Source: Clostridia bacterium
GTDB taxonomy: Bacteria; Bacillota; Clostridia; Oscillospirales; CAG-272
Direction of reading: 5' to 3'
Assembly: GCA_017463815.1 (NCBI GenBank)
Contig: JAFTOK010000030.1
Span: forward strand, 1-34,647
Length of the DNA: 34,647 nucleotides
The notes beneath the pieces were generated by a model. That model was not told the origin of the DNA and ran no database searches. It was given only the letters and a program-made list of their open reading frames with translations. Both the position numbers and the translations under genes were made by a program. Numbering within the stretch: position 1 is the stretch's first letter; every line of letters begins with the position of its first letter. Positions 15,718 to 23,450 of the stretch are shown here, piece after piece.

Positions 15718-15948
15718 ATGAAATTAGCAGCAAAAATTTTCATCATTCTTGGTATGGTTTTCGGATTTTACACAATCCTCCCCCTCATTTTCGGTTTCAT
15801 CGCTCTCAACAAGCTCAAAAAAGCTGAAAAGAAAGCTGATTTCTCCACAGGTTGGGCAGTTGTTGTTCTTCTCTTCGTTAACATTATCGCAGGTATCCTC
15901 CTCCTCGTTATGAAAGACGAAGACTTCGTAGAAAAGAAAGCTGAATAA
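15718..15948 (+). CDS. Small two-helix membrane protein
   Basis: A 76-residue protein with two membrane helices (about residues 6-29 and 46-64) joined by a Lys-rich loop, LKKAEKKADFSTGW, and a charged tail KDEDFVEKKAE. The pattern resembles short DUF4190/TM2-like proteins, but I cannot name a family. The basic loop suggests both ends face outward or the loop faces the cytoplasm; by the positive-inside rule the loop is inside. The ATG at 15718 follows AGAAAGGG; an upstream in-frame start at 15673 lies in the leader and was set aside. It has a perfect consensus promoter and its own terminator, so it is a highly expressed single gene, which is unusual for a protein this small without known function. 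Confidence 0.8.
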   Translation: MKLAAKIFIILGMVFGFYTILPLIFGFIALNKLKKAEKKADFSTGWAVVVLLFVNIIAGILLLVMKDEDFVEKKAE

Positions 15949-15965
15949 TTCAAGTTCAAACAATA

Positions 15966-15993
15966 AAAATCTCGCCTTTTCGGGCGAGATTTT
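15966..15993 (+). terminator. Terminator of the small membrane protein gene
   Basis: An 11-bp stem AAAATCTCGCC with GGCGAGATTTT (15966-15976, 15983-15993), then a T-rich tail. It starts 17 bases after the stop codon. Confidence 0.88.
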
Positions 15994-16022
15994 GCTTTTT
16001 CCGCTATTTTCGCTATTGAATG

Positions 16023-16051
16023 TTGATTTGTTCATAATTATATAGTATAAT
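16023..16051 (+). promoter_or_regulatory. Promoter of the anchored extracytoplasmic protein gene
   Basis: TTGATT (16023-16028), 17 bases, TATAAT (16046-16051). The predicted start is about 25 bases before the ATG at 16083, with AAGGAG between. Confidence 0.8.
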
Positions 16052-16082
16052 ATACAAAACAAACAAAAATCAAGGAGTTTAT

Positions 16083-17030
16083 ATGAACAAAGCTTTAAAA
16101 ATCACAGGCAAAGTTTGCCTTATCGTGCTTGCTTCCCTTCTGGCGCTGATAATACTGCTCATCGGCGGGCTTAACATCGCAAAATTCGGTATTTATTCCG
16201 ATTATTACGCAATCAAAACCGATATTTGCAAAAACCCCGGTCTTTCCGACGGCTTCGTGTGCCAATCTGTTTGCGCTGTTGAAGAGCACCGCAAATTCCT
16301 CGTTTCCGGCTATATGAAAGACGGCGTAAGCGCAAGCCGCATTTACGTTACAGACAAAGAAAACAACTCGTTTTACGTTTCCGTTATGCTCGAAGGCAAG
16401 CCTTTTGCGGGCCACGCAGACGGCATAGCTTATAAAGACAACACAGCATATCTTGTGTGCGACGGAGCTATTCACATCCTTAACCTTTACGATATTTTGA
16501 ATGCCGGAAACGGCGGCACTGTGGAAATTCAAGAGGTTATACCCGTTAACAACGGCGGTGCTTTCGTTTATACCGACGGCAATTACCTTTACGTAGGCGA
16601 ATTCCACAACGGTACAAACTACATAATGAACCACCCCTATGAAACGCCCGACGGCACGTACTATTCCATAATGTGCCGCTACTCCTTCGATGACCTCACG
16701 AAGCCCAACAAGGTTTATTCAATAACGAATCAGGTTCAGGGCGCTTGCATCACGCCCGACGGCAAAGTGGTTCTTTCCACCTCCTATGGTCTTGCAGACA
16801 GCTACTACTACGTTTATAACGAAAGCGAAGCCATAGATTCCGGGCTCACGCTCGACGGCGCGCCGCTCTATTACCTCTGCAACCCTACACAGGTTGTAAA
16901 AGGCCCAGCTATGTCCGAGGGGCTCGACTACTACAACGGCAAGGTAATAACGCTTACGGAAAGCGCTTCCGACAAATATATCTTCGGCAAATTCTTCTTT
17001 GCCGACAAAATCGTAGGGCTTGAATTTTAA
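16083..17030 (+). CDS. Membrane-anchored extracytoplasmic protein, propeller-like, unknown function
   Basis: A 315-residue protein with a basic N-terminus and one hydrophobic helix (about residues 12-32) that is a signal anchor rather than a cleaved signal. The rest lies outside the cell and shows short repeating strand patterns ending in phrases such as GHADGIAYKDNTAYLVCDG, GAFVYTDGNYLYVGEFHN and GACITPDGKVVLSTSYG, as in beta-propeller (YncE/SMP-like) proteins. Seven Cys are scattered in it. It may bind a ligand at the cell surface; no enzyme motif is visible. It has its own promoter and ends at a long shared hairpin facing lysC. I do not recognise a named family. Confidence 0.75.
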   Translation: MNKALKITGKVCLIVLASLLALIILLIGGLNIAKFGIYSDYYAIKTDICKNPGLSDGFVCQSVCAVEEHRKFLVSGYMKDGVSASRIYVTDKENNSFYVSVMLEGKPFAGHADGIAYKDNTAYLVCDGAIHILNLYDILNAGNGGTVEIQEVIPVNNGGAFVYTDGNYLYVGEFHNGTNYIMNHPYETPDGTYYSIMCRYSFDDLTKPNKVYSITNQVQGACITPDGKVVLSTSYGLADSYYYVYNESEAIDSGLTLDGAPLYYLCNPTQVVKGPAMSEGLDYYNGKVITLTESASDKYIFGKFFFADKIVGLEF

Positions 17031-17040
17031 GAAAAAGTTA

Positions 17041-17094
17041 ATATAATACAGAAAAAAGCTATGGTGTGCACCATAGCTTTTTTCTGTATTATAT
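17041..17094. terminator. Shared bidirectional terminator with a 25-bp perfect stem
   Basis: The arms at 17041-17065 and 17070-17094 are perfect complements around a GTGC loop. A6 and T6 tracts give good U-runs in both directions. The right arm contains the lysC stop codon and part of its last codon, so the converging genes share the signal. Confidence 0.93.
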
Positions 17095-18402
17095 CCAGTT
17101 TGCTTTTTCAAAGTCTTCGTAGAGGGCTCTAATAGCCTTTTTGTAGTTGCTGTTGTCTACGCCGACAATGATGTTCGTTTCGTCCGGCGGCTGTGCAATC
17201 ATCTTGATGTTGATGCCAACAGCGGAAAGGGATGCGAACACTTTCGCACAGATACCGCTCTTGCCGACCATATTTCTGCCGACAATCGCGATGAGTGCGA
17301 GTTCTTTCTTCGCGTTAACTCTCGCGCCGAGCTCGCTTTCGATTCTGGCAACGATATCGTACATATTGCTGCCTACGGATGTGCCCGAAACAATCACGCT
17401 TACGGAGTCGATGCCCGTGGGAATGTGTTCCACGTTGATTTTGTAATCTTCAAAGATTTCAAGCACGCGGCGTGTAAAGCCGATTTCCGTGGACATATGG
17501 TCTTTGAGAATATCGAAGGAAACAAAATCTTTTTTGCCGGAAATACCCGTGATAACGGAGCTGTCGTCGTTGCATTCGCGCTTGATTATCGTGCCGGGGC
17601 AGGAGGGTTCGTTTGTGTTTCTGATATTGATGGAAATGTTCTTTTCCTGCACGGGGGTGATGCTGTCCTCGTGGAGAACGTTTGCGCCCATATAGGAAAG
17701 CTCGCGGAGCTCTGTGTATGTGATTTGAGAAATCGTCTTGGGGTTATCTACAATTCTCGGGTCTGCCGTGAGCGTACCGGGAACGTCTGTCCAGTTTTCG
17801 TAAACTCTCGCATTCAAAAATCTTGCAAGGTAAGAACCCGTTATATCGGAGCCGCCGCGGGAGAAGAGGCAGATTTCGCCGTTGGGGTATGCGCCGTAGA
17901 AACCGGGAACAACGATTTTTCCCCTGCGGGAGAATGCTTTTTTCGTGTTCTGTTCGCTTCTTTCAATGTCCACAGCACCGCTGTACGTGAAGCGGATAAG
18001 GTCCTTGGAGTCTACAAAATCGAAACCGAGGTATGCGCTCATAAGCTTTGCGGAAAGGTATTCTCCGCGGCTGATGAGGTAGTTCTGGTCTATATTTTTG
18101 CCGAGTTCGTTTTTGATTTTCTTAAGGTCTGCTTCGATATCGCAATCAAGCTCGAGTTCTTTTGCGATTTCGAGGTATCTGCCCGCAATCATACCCCAAA
18201 TATCGTCGTAAGGAACGCCGTAAACGAGGTGTGTATGGAGCGTGTAGAGAAGGTCTGTGATTTTGATATCACTGCTGTTTTTCTTGCCTGCGGCAGAAAC
18301 AACAACGACCTGTCTTGCGGGGTTTTCATCTATGATGCTTTTAACTTTTCTGAACTGTTCAGCGCTTGCCATAGATGTGCCGCCGAATTTTGTTACTATC
18401 AT
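17089..18402 (-). CDS. lysC: Aspartate kinase
   Basis: A 437-residue monofunctional aspartokinase, phosphorylating aspartate in the first step to lysine, threonine and methionine. The kinase domain starts with KFGGTSM (residues 5-11) and contains FSRGGSDITGS, the ATP/aspartate site, and ENWTDVPG. Two C-terminal ACT modules (about 300-437) sense end-product amino acids; NVEHIPTGIDSVSVIV and INIKMIAQPPDETNIIVGV are typical. The ATG follows GGAG. It is last in the series dapA-dapB-lysA-lysC read on the minus strand, but 312 bases with two repeat elements separate it from lysA, so a private promoter is possible. Its 3' end forms part of a shared terminator. Confidence 0.96.
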   Translation of the reverse strand: MIVTKFGGTSMASAEQFRKVKSIIDENPARQVVVVSAAGKKNSSDIKITDLLYTLHTHLVYGVPYDDIWGMIAGRYLEIAKELELDCDIEADLKKIKNELGKNIDQNYLISRGEYLSAKLMSAYLGFDFVDSKDLIRFTYSGAVDIERSEQNTKKAFSRRGKIVVPGFYGAYPNGEICLFSRGGSDITGSYLARFLNARVYENWTDVPGTLTADPRIVDNPKTISQITYTELRELSYMGANVLHEDSITPVQEKNISINIRNTNEPSCPGTIIKRECNDDSSVITGISGKKDFVSFDILKDHMSTEIGFTRRVLEIFEDYKINVEHIPTGIDSVSVIVSGTSVGSNMYDIVARIESELGARVNAKKELALIAIVGRNMVGKSGICAKVFASLSAVGINIKMIAQPPDETNIIVGVDNSNYKKAIRALYEDFEKANWI

Positions 18403-18508
18403 ATTTTTTCTCCGTTCTGATGATGAATATATAATGTAGAATTTTTAGCCTTCCCTGCAAGGGGAACGATAATTAAATTTCAATTTATTTAAACGCCTAC
18501 GACCGCTG

Positions 18509-18563
18509 AGGCTCCCTCCGGGAGGGAGCTGGCTTCGCCATTAGGCGAAGACTGAAGGAGTGG
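18509..18563 (+). repeat. REPIN-like element, copy A
   Basis: Order of parts: GCTCCCTCC/GGAGGGAGC stem (18511-18529), TGGC, a second stem CTTCGCC/GGCGAAG (18533-18550), then the end GACTGAAGGAGT. The same plan recurs as copies B and C. It faces copy B end to end. Confidence 0.7.
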
Positions 18564-18608
18564 GCGTGTACTTAAATTTTTGTATAAATAAATTTGTTTA
18601 TCCTTGAC

Positions 18609-18656
18609 AACTCCTTCCACCACTTCGTGGTCCCCCTCCCTCGGAGATGGAGGCTT
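18609..18656 (-). repeat. REPIN-like element, copy B, inverted
   Basis: Read on the minus strand it starts AAGCCTCC, has a GAGGGAGG-type stem, then a CCACGAAGTGG stem and ends GGAAGGAGTTGTC, matching copies A and C. It is inverted relative to A, so the AAGGAGT ends face each other across 45 bases. Confidence 0.68.
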
Positions 18657-18714
18657 GGATAAAGTCGGAATTTTTCAAAACCATCTTCATCCCCAGTTCT
18701 AAGTGGGAACACCT

Positions 18715-20010
18715 TTACTCGTCGCAAAGGCAAAGGTCAGCAAACGTTTCGCGTTTTACAGCAATTTTTTCGCCGTTTTTGCTTACCATAACTATTGCGG
18801 GTCTGGGAAGCCTGTTGTAGTTGGACGCCATAGAGTAGTTATACGCACCAGTTACGAGCACGGCGAGTATATCGCCGCGTTTGGGGCGGGGCAACATAAC
18901 GTCCTCCTGCAAAAGGTCGCCGCTTTCGCAGCATCTGCCGGCTATGGAGCATTTGAAGTCTGCCGCTTCCGCAGCTCTGTTTGCCAACACTATAGTATAT
19001 GCCGAACCGTAAAGAGCGTATCTCGGATTGTCGGGCATACCGCCGTCTACGGAAACATAGTTTTTAATATCGCCTATCTCTTTTACAGAGCCTACCGTGT
19101 AGAGCGTTATGCAAGTGTTCGCCACAATGCTTCTGCCCGGCTCCATAAGGATTTTCGGCATAGCCACAGAAAGTTCTGCGGCGCGCGCTTTTACGTGCGC
19201 GGCAACCTCGCGAATGTTCGCTTCAATGTCGATTTGCGGGTCGTTTTCCGTGTATCTTACGCCGAAACCACCGCCGAGGTTGAGTATCTTTGCCTCAAAG
19301 CCGTATTTCGCCTTTACGTCGGCAATAAAACCGAGCATAATGTCTGCCGCGTCGCAGAAAGGTTCACATTCAAAAATCTGCGAACCGATGTGGCAATGGA
19401 AACCTTCAAGCAAAATATTTTTTGCGGAAAGCGCCATTTCCACCATTTCGTACGCCCTGCCCGTTTCTATAGCAGAGCCGAATTTGGAATCCACGCTGCC
19501 CGTAACAACGGCTTTGTGCGTGTGGGGGTCTATACCGGGGGTGATGCGGAGCAAAATCTTCTGCATAACGCCGTGTTCGCCCGCGATTTCGCTTATCGCG
19601 GCAAGCTCTTCCTCGTTATCTACCACAAAGTAGCCCAGCCCGTTTTCTATGGCGTATTCTATATCCGCATCCGTTTTGTTGTTGCCGTGGAAGAACGCTT
19701 TTTCAAGCGGAAAGCCCGCTTTTATAGCCGTGTAAAGCTCGCCTGCGGAAACAATGTCCGTGCCCATACCGCACTCGTCAACAAGGCGGTACAGTCCCGT
19801 GAAGCAAAGCGCCTTGGAGGCAAAGAGGGGCAAAGCATCCTCACCGAAATATTTTTTCATAGAATTTACGTAAACAGCGCAGTTTTCGCGGAGCTTGTCC
19901 TCGTCGAGCACAAAGAGCGCCGTGCCGTATTTTTTTGCGAGTTCAACCGTGTCGTACCCTGCAATGGCGAGATGCCCCTGCGCGTTTACAGTAAGGTTGG
20001 AATAAAGCAT
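18715..20010 (-). CDS. lysA: Diaminopimelate decarboxylase
   Basis: A 431-residue fold-III PLP enzyme making lysine from meso-diaminopimelate, the last step of the pathway. PLP Lys66 is in LFASKAL; the phosphate loop is GGGFGVRY; EPGRSIVA and the active-site CCESGD are also present, the Cys coming from the partner subunit in the dimer. The reading frame could be extended to 20067, but that part encodes the repeat element between dapB and lysA; the ATG at 20010 is preceded by GAAAGAAG and begins at the family start (LYSNLTVNAQGHL). It follows dapB after 137 bases containing repeat copy C. Function is secure. Confidence 0.96.
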   Translation of the reverse strand: MLYSNLTVNAQGHLAIAGYDTVELAKKYGTALFVLDEDKLRENCAVYVNSMKKYFGEDALPLFASKALCFTGLYRLVDECGMGTDIVSAGELYTAIKAGFPLEKAFFHGNNKTDADIEYAIENGLGYFVVDNEEELAAISEIAGEHGVMQKILLRITPGIDPHTHKAVVTGSVDSKFGSAIETGRAYEMVEMALSAKNILLEGFHCHIGSQIFECEPFCDAADIMLGFIADVKAKYGFEAKILNLGGGFGVRYTENDPQIDIEANIREVAAHVKARAAELSVAMPKILMEPGRSIVANTCITLYTVGSVKEIGDIKNYVSVDGGMPDNPRYALYGSAYTIVLANRAAEAADFKCSIAGRCCESGDLLQEDVMLPRPKRGDILAVLVTGAYNYSMASNYNRLPRPAIVMVSKNGEKIAVKRETFADLCLCDE

Positions 20011-20040
20011 TTTTATCACTTCTTTCGTTTTTTGCGTTTC

Positions 20041-20105
20041 AAGCCTCCCTCTCGAGGGAGGTGGCATTTGCGAAGCGTTAAGCTAAGCAAATGACGGAAG
20101 GAGTT
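20041..20105 (+). repeat. REPIN-like element, copy C
   Basis: CCTCCCTC/GAGGGAGG stem (20044-20061), TGGC, ATTTGC/GCAAAT stem (20066-20092), then GACGGAAGGAGT. The plan matches copies A and B. It lies between dapB and lysA inside the lysine operon, ahead of the lysA ribosome site. Confidence 0.7.
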
Positions 20106-20147
20106 AATCCGACATTGAGAATTTTTCTTTCGAGGGTTTAACCCCTA

Positions 20148-20885
20148 TTATTTTCTTACCATATCTTTGATGTTATAAAGACCCGCGCCCTTGCCGCAGA
20201 TAAATCTTGCGGCGGCAACCGCACCTTCCGCAAAGAGTGCGCGTGTGTGCGCCTCGTGCTTAAGCGTGATTGTCTGCGATTCCGTGGAGATTATAACCTC
20301 GTGGATACCTACAATATTGCCGCAGCGCACGGAGTTTATGCCGATATCCTCTTTTTCTCTTTTTCTCATACCGCTTCTGCCGAGCACGAACTGCGCGTCG
20401 GGGCGGTTTGTTTTGATTTCGTTGGCAATAAGGAGCGCCGTGCCGCTGGGGGCGTCGAGTTTGTTTTTGTGGTGAGTTTCCACGATTTCGATGTCTGCAT
20501 CCTTCATAATGCGTGCCGCTTCAGCCGCGAATGCCGCGAGCACAGCAACGCCTATGGACATATTGCCCGAAGCGAAAACGGGGATTACCTCTGCAGCTTC
20601 GCGTATAGCGGCGTTTTCTTCCTCCGTGCAGCCTGTCGTGGCGATGATGGCGGGTATGCCGCGTTTTTTGGCGTATTCAAGCACGCCGGGCACAGCCGTG
20701 TGGTGGGAAAAATCTATAACCACGTCTGCCTCGCCCGTGAAAGCGTCGAGGCTTGTGAGCACTTCCGTGCCGTCGCCGCCGATATCGACGAGCGCGGCGA
20801 GCGCCATATCTTCGCTTTCGGTAACGAAACGGGTAACTTCTTTGCCCATTCTGCCGAGAGCGCCGTGAACAATAACTTTTATCAT
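20148..20885 (-). CDS. dapB: 4-hydroxy-tetrahydrodipicolinate reductase
   Basis: A 245-residue NAD(P)H-dependent reductase of the second committed lysine step. The Rossmann loop is GALGRMG (8-14), which follows the family GAxGRMG pattern. Also visible: ATTGCTEE (82-89), ASGNMSIGV (105-113), and the catalytic and substrate-binding ETHHKNKLDAPSGTA with H138, H139 and K142. Its ATG lies 14 bases after the dapA stop with GGAGG in between, so both are read from one transcript started at the lysine riboswitch. Length matches the family. Certain identification. Confidence 0.97.
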   Translation of the reverse strand: MIKVIVHGALGRMGKEVTRFVTESEDMALAALVDIGGDGTEVLTSLDAFTGEADVVIDFSHHTAVPGVLEYAKKRGIPAIIATTGCTEEENAAIREAAEVIPVFASGNMSIGVAVLAAFAAEAARIMKDADIEIVETHHKNKLDAPSGTALLIANEIKTNRPDAQFVLGRSGMRKREKEDIGINSVRCGNIVGIHEVIISTESQTITLKHEAHTRALFAEGAVAAARFICGKGAGLYNIKDMVRK

Positions 20886-20899
20886 TTTACGCCTCCGAA

Positions 20900-21790
20900 T
20901 TAAACGTTCAAGCCGTATTCTCTCATAACGGAGAGCATTTTTTCATAGGGTTCGCCTTCCATAGGAACGAGCGGACCGCGAACGAAGTTGTCGCAATAGC
21001 CGAGCGCCGCCATAGCCGCCTTAACGGGAATGGGGTTAACGTCGGAGAACATAGCTTTTGTAATCTTGTGGAGATAGAACTGCATTTCCGCCGCACCCTT
21101 TACGTCGCCTGCGAAGTATTTTGCGCACATTTCCACCATTGCCTCGGGCATAACGTTGGAAACAACGGAGATAACGCCCTTGCCGCCGAGGGACATAAGC
21201 GGAACAACCTGGTCGTCGTTGCCGGAGTAAAGGTCGAGCTTGTCGCCTACGAGAGTCATCGTTTCCACGATTTTTTCAAGGTTGCCGTTCGCTTCTTTTA
21301 TACCCACGATGTTTTCGTGCTCTGCGAGAGCCGCATATGTTGCGGGTTCGATGTTCACACCTGTGCGGGAGGGTACGTTGTAGAGGATAATGGGTTTGTC
21401 GCTTGCGTCTGCAACGTCGTTGTAAAGTTTAATAAGACCTTTCTGGCTCGTTTTGTTGTAGTAAGGTGTAACAACAAGGAGTGCGTCCGCACCTACTCTG
21501 CAGGATTCTTTTGCAAGTTCAAGGCCGTGTGCGGAATCGTTACTGCCTGCGCCCGCGATTACGGGGATTCTGCCGCCTACTTTTTCCACAGCGTATGCGA
21601 TAGCACCGATGTGGTCTTTATCGTTGAGTGTGGAGGCTTCGCCTGTCGTGCCGCAGATTACGAGCGCGTTTACACCTCTTTTAACCTGGTCTTCGATAAG
21701 CGCGCCGAATTTTTCATAGTTTATGCCGTTTTCATCAAGAGGAGTGATGAGGGCTGTGGCAACACCTTTGAATACTGTTTTCTTTTCCAT
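20900..21790 (-). CDS. dapA: 4-hydroxy-tetrahydrodipicolinate synthase
   Basis: A 296-residue class I aldolase condensing pyruvate with aspartate semialdehyde. GTTGE (47-51) binds pyruvate; the catalytic Tyr lies in YNVPSRTG (137-144), and the Schiff-base Lys is K165 in GIKEANG. The pair GTTGE/GIKEA separates it from the lyase-type paralogue at 23451, which has GGSTAE/GLKHTS. It is the first structural gene after the lysine riboswitch and its terminator; the ATG follows AAGGAAGG. Together with dapB, lysA and lysC it forms the local lysine pathway; asd, the transaminase or aminotransferase steps and dapF are not in this window. Confidence 0.96.
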   Translation of the reverse strand: MEKKTVFKGVATALITPLDENGINYEKFGALIEDQVKRGVNALVICGTTGEASTLNDKDHIGAIAYAVEKVGGRIPVIAGAGSNDSAHGLELAKESCRVGADALLVVTPYYNKTSQKGLIKLYNDVADASDKPIILYNVPSRTGVNIEPATYAALAEHENIVGIKEANGNLEKIVETMTLVGDKLDLYSGNDDQVVPLMSLGGKGVISVVSNVMPEAMVEMCAKYFAGDVKGAAEMQFYLHKITKAMFSDVNPIPVKAAMAALGYCDNFVRGPLVPMEGEPYEKMLSVMREYGLNV

Positions 21791-21841
21791 AATTTTTACC
21801 TTCCTTTTGGTTATATATAATGAGATTTATGTGCAACAAAT

Positions 21842-21868
21842 AAAAAATAGCCGGCAGACACGGCTATT
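21842..21868 (-). terminator. Regulated terminator of the lysine riboswitch
   Basis: On the minus strand AATAGCCG and CGGCTATT (21861-21868 with 21846-21853) form an 8-bp stem followed by a T run. The 5' arm CAATAGC can instead pair with GCTATTG at 21915-21921, the 3' side of aptamer helix P1, which makes it the off switch. Confidence 0.88.
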
Positions 21869-21910
21869 GCAAATCGAAATTACGGATACATACGTTTTTC
21901 CGCATCTTTT

Positions 21911-22082
21911 CTATCAATAGCTCTCCGCCCAAAAAGCGACAATTCTGAAGATATTATTCCGCAGAACCGGCAACGGTACACCGGCACGTACCGCACCTCG
22001 GCACCGATTCCTTCCGCGCGGCTCGGTATACAGGTACCGTTTTTCAACCTCGCTACTCATAATCAAGTGCGCCTCTATTATT
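21911..22082 (-). promoter_or_regulatory. Lysine riboswitch (L box) upstream of dapA
   Basis: The minus-strand RNA carries the ordered L-box landmarks: AGAGGCGC at the 5' end (22070-22077), ATGAGTAGC, AAGGAATCGGTGCCGAGG (compare consensus GTCGCCGAAG), TGCCGGTTCTG and the closing GGAGAGCTATT. P1 pairs AATAG (22075-22079) with CTATT (21916-21920). Lysine binding would hold P1, free the terminator arm and stop transcription; without lysine, GCTATTG pairs with CAATAGC as antiterminator. The class is confident from the landmarks; exact boundaries are approximate. Confidence 0.92.
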
Positions 22083-22091
22083 TGATAAATC

Positions 22092-22121
22092 ATTTTATCA
22101 CAAAGATATTATATATGTCAA
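22092..22121 (-). promoter_or_regulatory. Promoter of the lysine operon
   Basis: TTGACA (22116-22121) and TAAAAT (22092-22097) on the minus strand, 18 bases apart. The start would be near 22085, just before aptamer helix P1, which is the expected arrangement for a riboswitch leader. Confidence 0.8.
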
Positions 22122-22231
22122 TATTTTTATAAATAAAAAGTGCGAAAAAAGAAGAAATTTTTGCAAATTCCTCTCTTTGCACACCTATATAACGATTCCG
22201 TTCGTTCGAGCGAACACCTTTTCTTTTATTA

Positions 22232-23335
22232 TTATCTCTTATCTATTATCTTCTCCACCGCATCCGCTATCCTCTCGCACGCGTGCCCGTCGCCGTATGG
22301 GTTTACCGCCCGCGCCATCTGCGCGTACACTTCCCCGTCGCCCAAAACGGCACATATGCCCTCGTACACACTTTCCTCGCTCGTGCCGATGAGGCGCGAC
22401 GTTCCGGCGTCCACCCCCTCCCGCCGTTCCGTCGTGTTTCGCATAACCAGCACGGGCACGCCGAAGTGCGGCGCTTCCTCCTGTACGCCGCCGCTGTCCG
22501 TGAGCACCATATGCGAGCGTGCAAGCAGATTGTGAAACTCGAAAACATCGAGCGGGGCGATGAGTTTCACCTGCCCGCTCCCCTCAAAAGCCGTGCGTGC
22601 CGCACTTTGCACGGCGGGGTTTGGATGCACGGGGTACACGGCGCAAAAGTCGGGAAATTTAGCAAGAGCACGCGATACCCCACGAAAAATATCCTTCATA
22701 ACAGCCAGGTTTTCCCGCCTGTGCGCGGTTATGAGAATAAGTTTCCGCCCCGCCGCAAACGCGAGCGCTTCGTGCGAAAAATCCTCCCGCACGGTGTAGC
22801 GGAAAGCGTCTATTACCGTGTTACCCGTTACAAAAACGCGCCCTGCCACCTTCCCCTCGGCAAGCAGAGCCCTAGCCGCGCGCTCCGTGGGCGCAAAGCA
22901 AAATGCGGAAAGCGCGTCCACAGCCACGCGGTTAAATTCCTCGGGGTACGGGGCGTTTATATCGTACGTGCGAAGGCCCGCCTCCACGTGACCTACGGGT
23001 ATGCGAGCGTAAAACGCGGCGAGAGCGGCGGCAAACGCCGTTGTCGTGTCGCCGTGGACGAGTACGAGGTCAAACCTTTCTTTTTCCAGCACTTCTCGCG
23101 TGCCGCGCAGAATTTTTTCGGTTATATCGTAAAGTGTCTGCCCCTGCGCCATTACACCGAGGTTATAATCGGGCACAACGCCGAAAAATTCCGTTACGGA
23201 AGAAAGCATTTCCCTGTGCTGCCCCGTGGCGAGCACTCGTACACAAAAAGACGGGCGTTTTTTCAGCTCCAACGCGAGCGGGCACATTTTCACAGCCTCC
23301 GGGCGCGTGCCGAAAACAAGCAATATATTTTTCAT
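22232..23335 (-). CDS. wecB: UDP-N-acetylglucosamine 2-epimerase (non-hydrolysing)
   Basis: A 367-residue GT-B-fold epimerase interconverting UDP-GlcNAc and UDP-ManNAc, used for teichoic-acid linkage units and surface polysaccharide. Signatures visible: GTRPEA (9-14), VHGDTTT, GHVEAGLRT, PEEFNR, TAHRREN and TDSGGVQEEA. The ATG at 23335 has GGAGG 6 bases ahead; a TTG two codons upstream touches the ribosome site and was rejected. It points away from nanA with a shared upstream region. No other wall-polymer gene is adjacent. No clear terminator was found between its stop and the lysine promoter, 110 bases later. Confidence 0.96.
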   Translation of the reverse strand: MKNILLVFGTRPEAVKMCPLALELKKRPSFCVRVLATGQHREMLSSVTEFFGVVPDYNLGVMAQGQTLYDITEKILRGTREVLEKERFDLVLVHGDTTTAFAAALAAFYARIPVGHVEAGLRTYDINAPYPEEFNRVAVDALSAFCFAPTERAARALLAEGKVAGRVFVTGNTVIDAFRYTVREDFSHEALAFAAGRKLILITAHRRENLAVMKDIFRGVSRALAKFPDFCAVYPVHPNPAVQSAARTAFEGSGQVKLIAPLDVFEFHNLLARSHMVLTDSGGVQEEAPHFGVPVLVMRNTTERREGVDAGTSRLIGTSEESVYEGICAVLGDGEVYAQMARAVNPYGDGHACERIADAVEKIIDKR

Positions 23336-23389
23336 AAGCAACCTCCGTTTGTTTTTTTGTGAGTATCGGCAAAAAAGCGGCTTTTTATG

Positions 23390-23418
23390 TTTACATTTTT
23401 AAATTTTTATTTTATAAT
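23390..23418 (+). promoter_or_regulatory. Promoter of the nanA-sialidase operon
   Basis: TTTACA (23390-23395) and TATAAT (23413-23418), 17 bases apart. The start would be near 23425, with a leader of about 26 bases that includes the GGAGG site. Confidence 0.8.
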
Positions 23419-23450
23419 GACATTGTAATAAGAATCTACGGAGGTCTGTT

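Noticed and set aside
20011..20067. 19-residue N-terminal extension of lysA
   Set aside because: It reads through repeat copy C, and the conserved family start and ribosome site are at 20010.
22122..22231. Terminator for wecB
   Set aside because: Only a weak GTTCG-type stem is visible, without a U run.
22283..23362. Long antisense frame opposite wecB
   Set aside because: GC-rich coding DNA produces long open antisense frames here; the translation has no family signature and the sense strand does. The same holds for many other antisense frames in the window.
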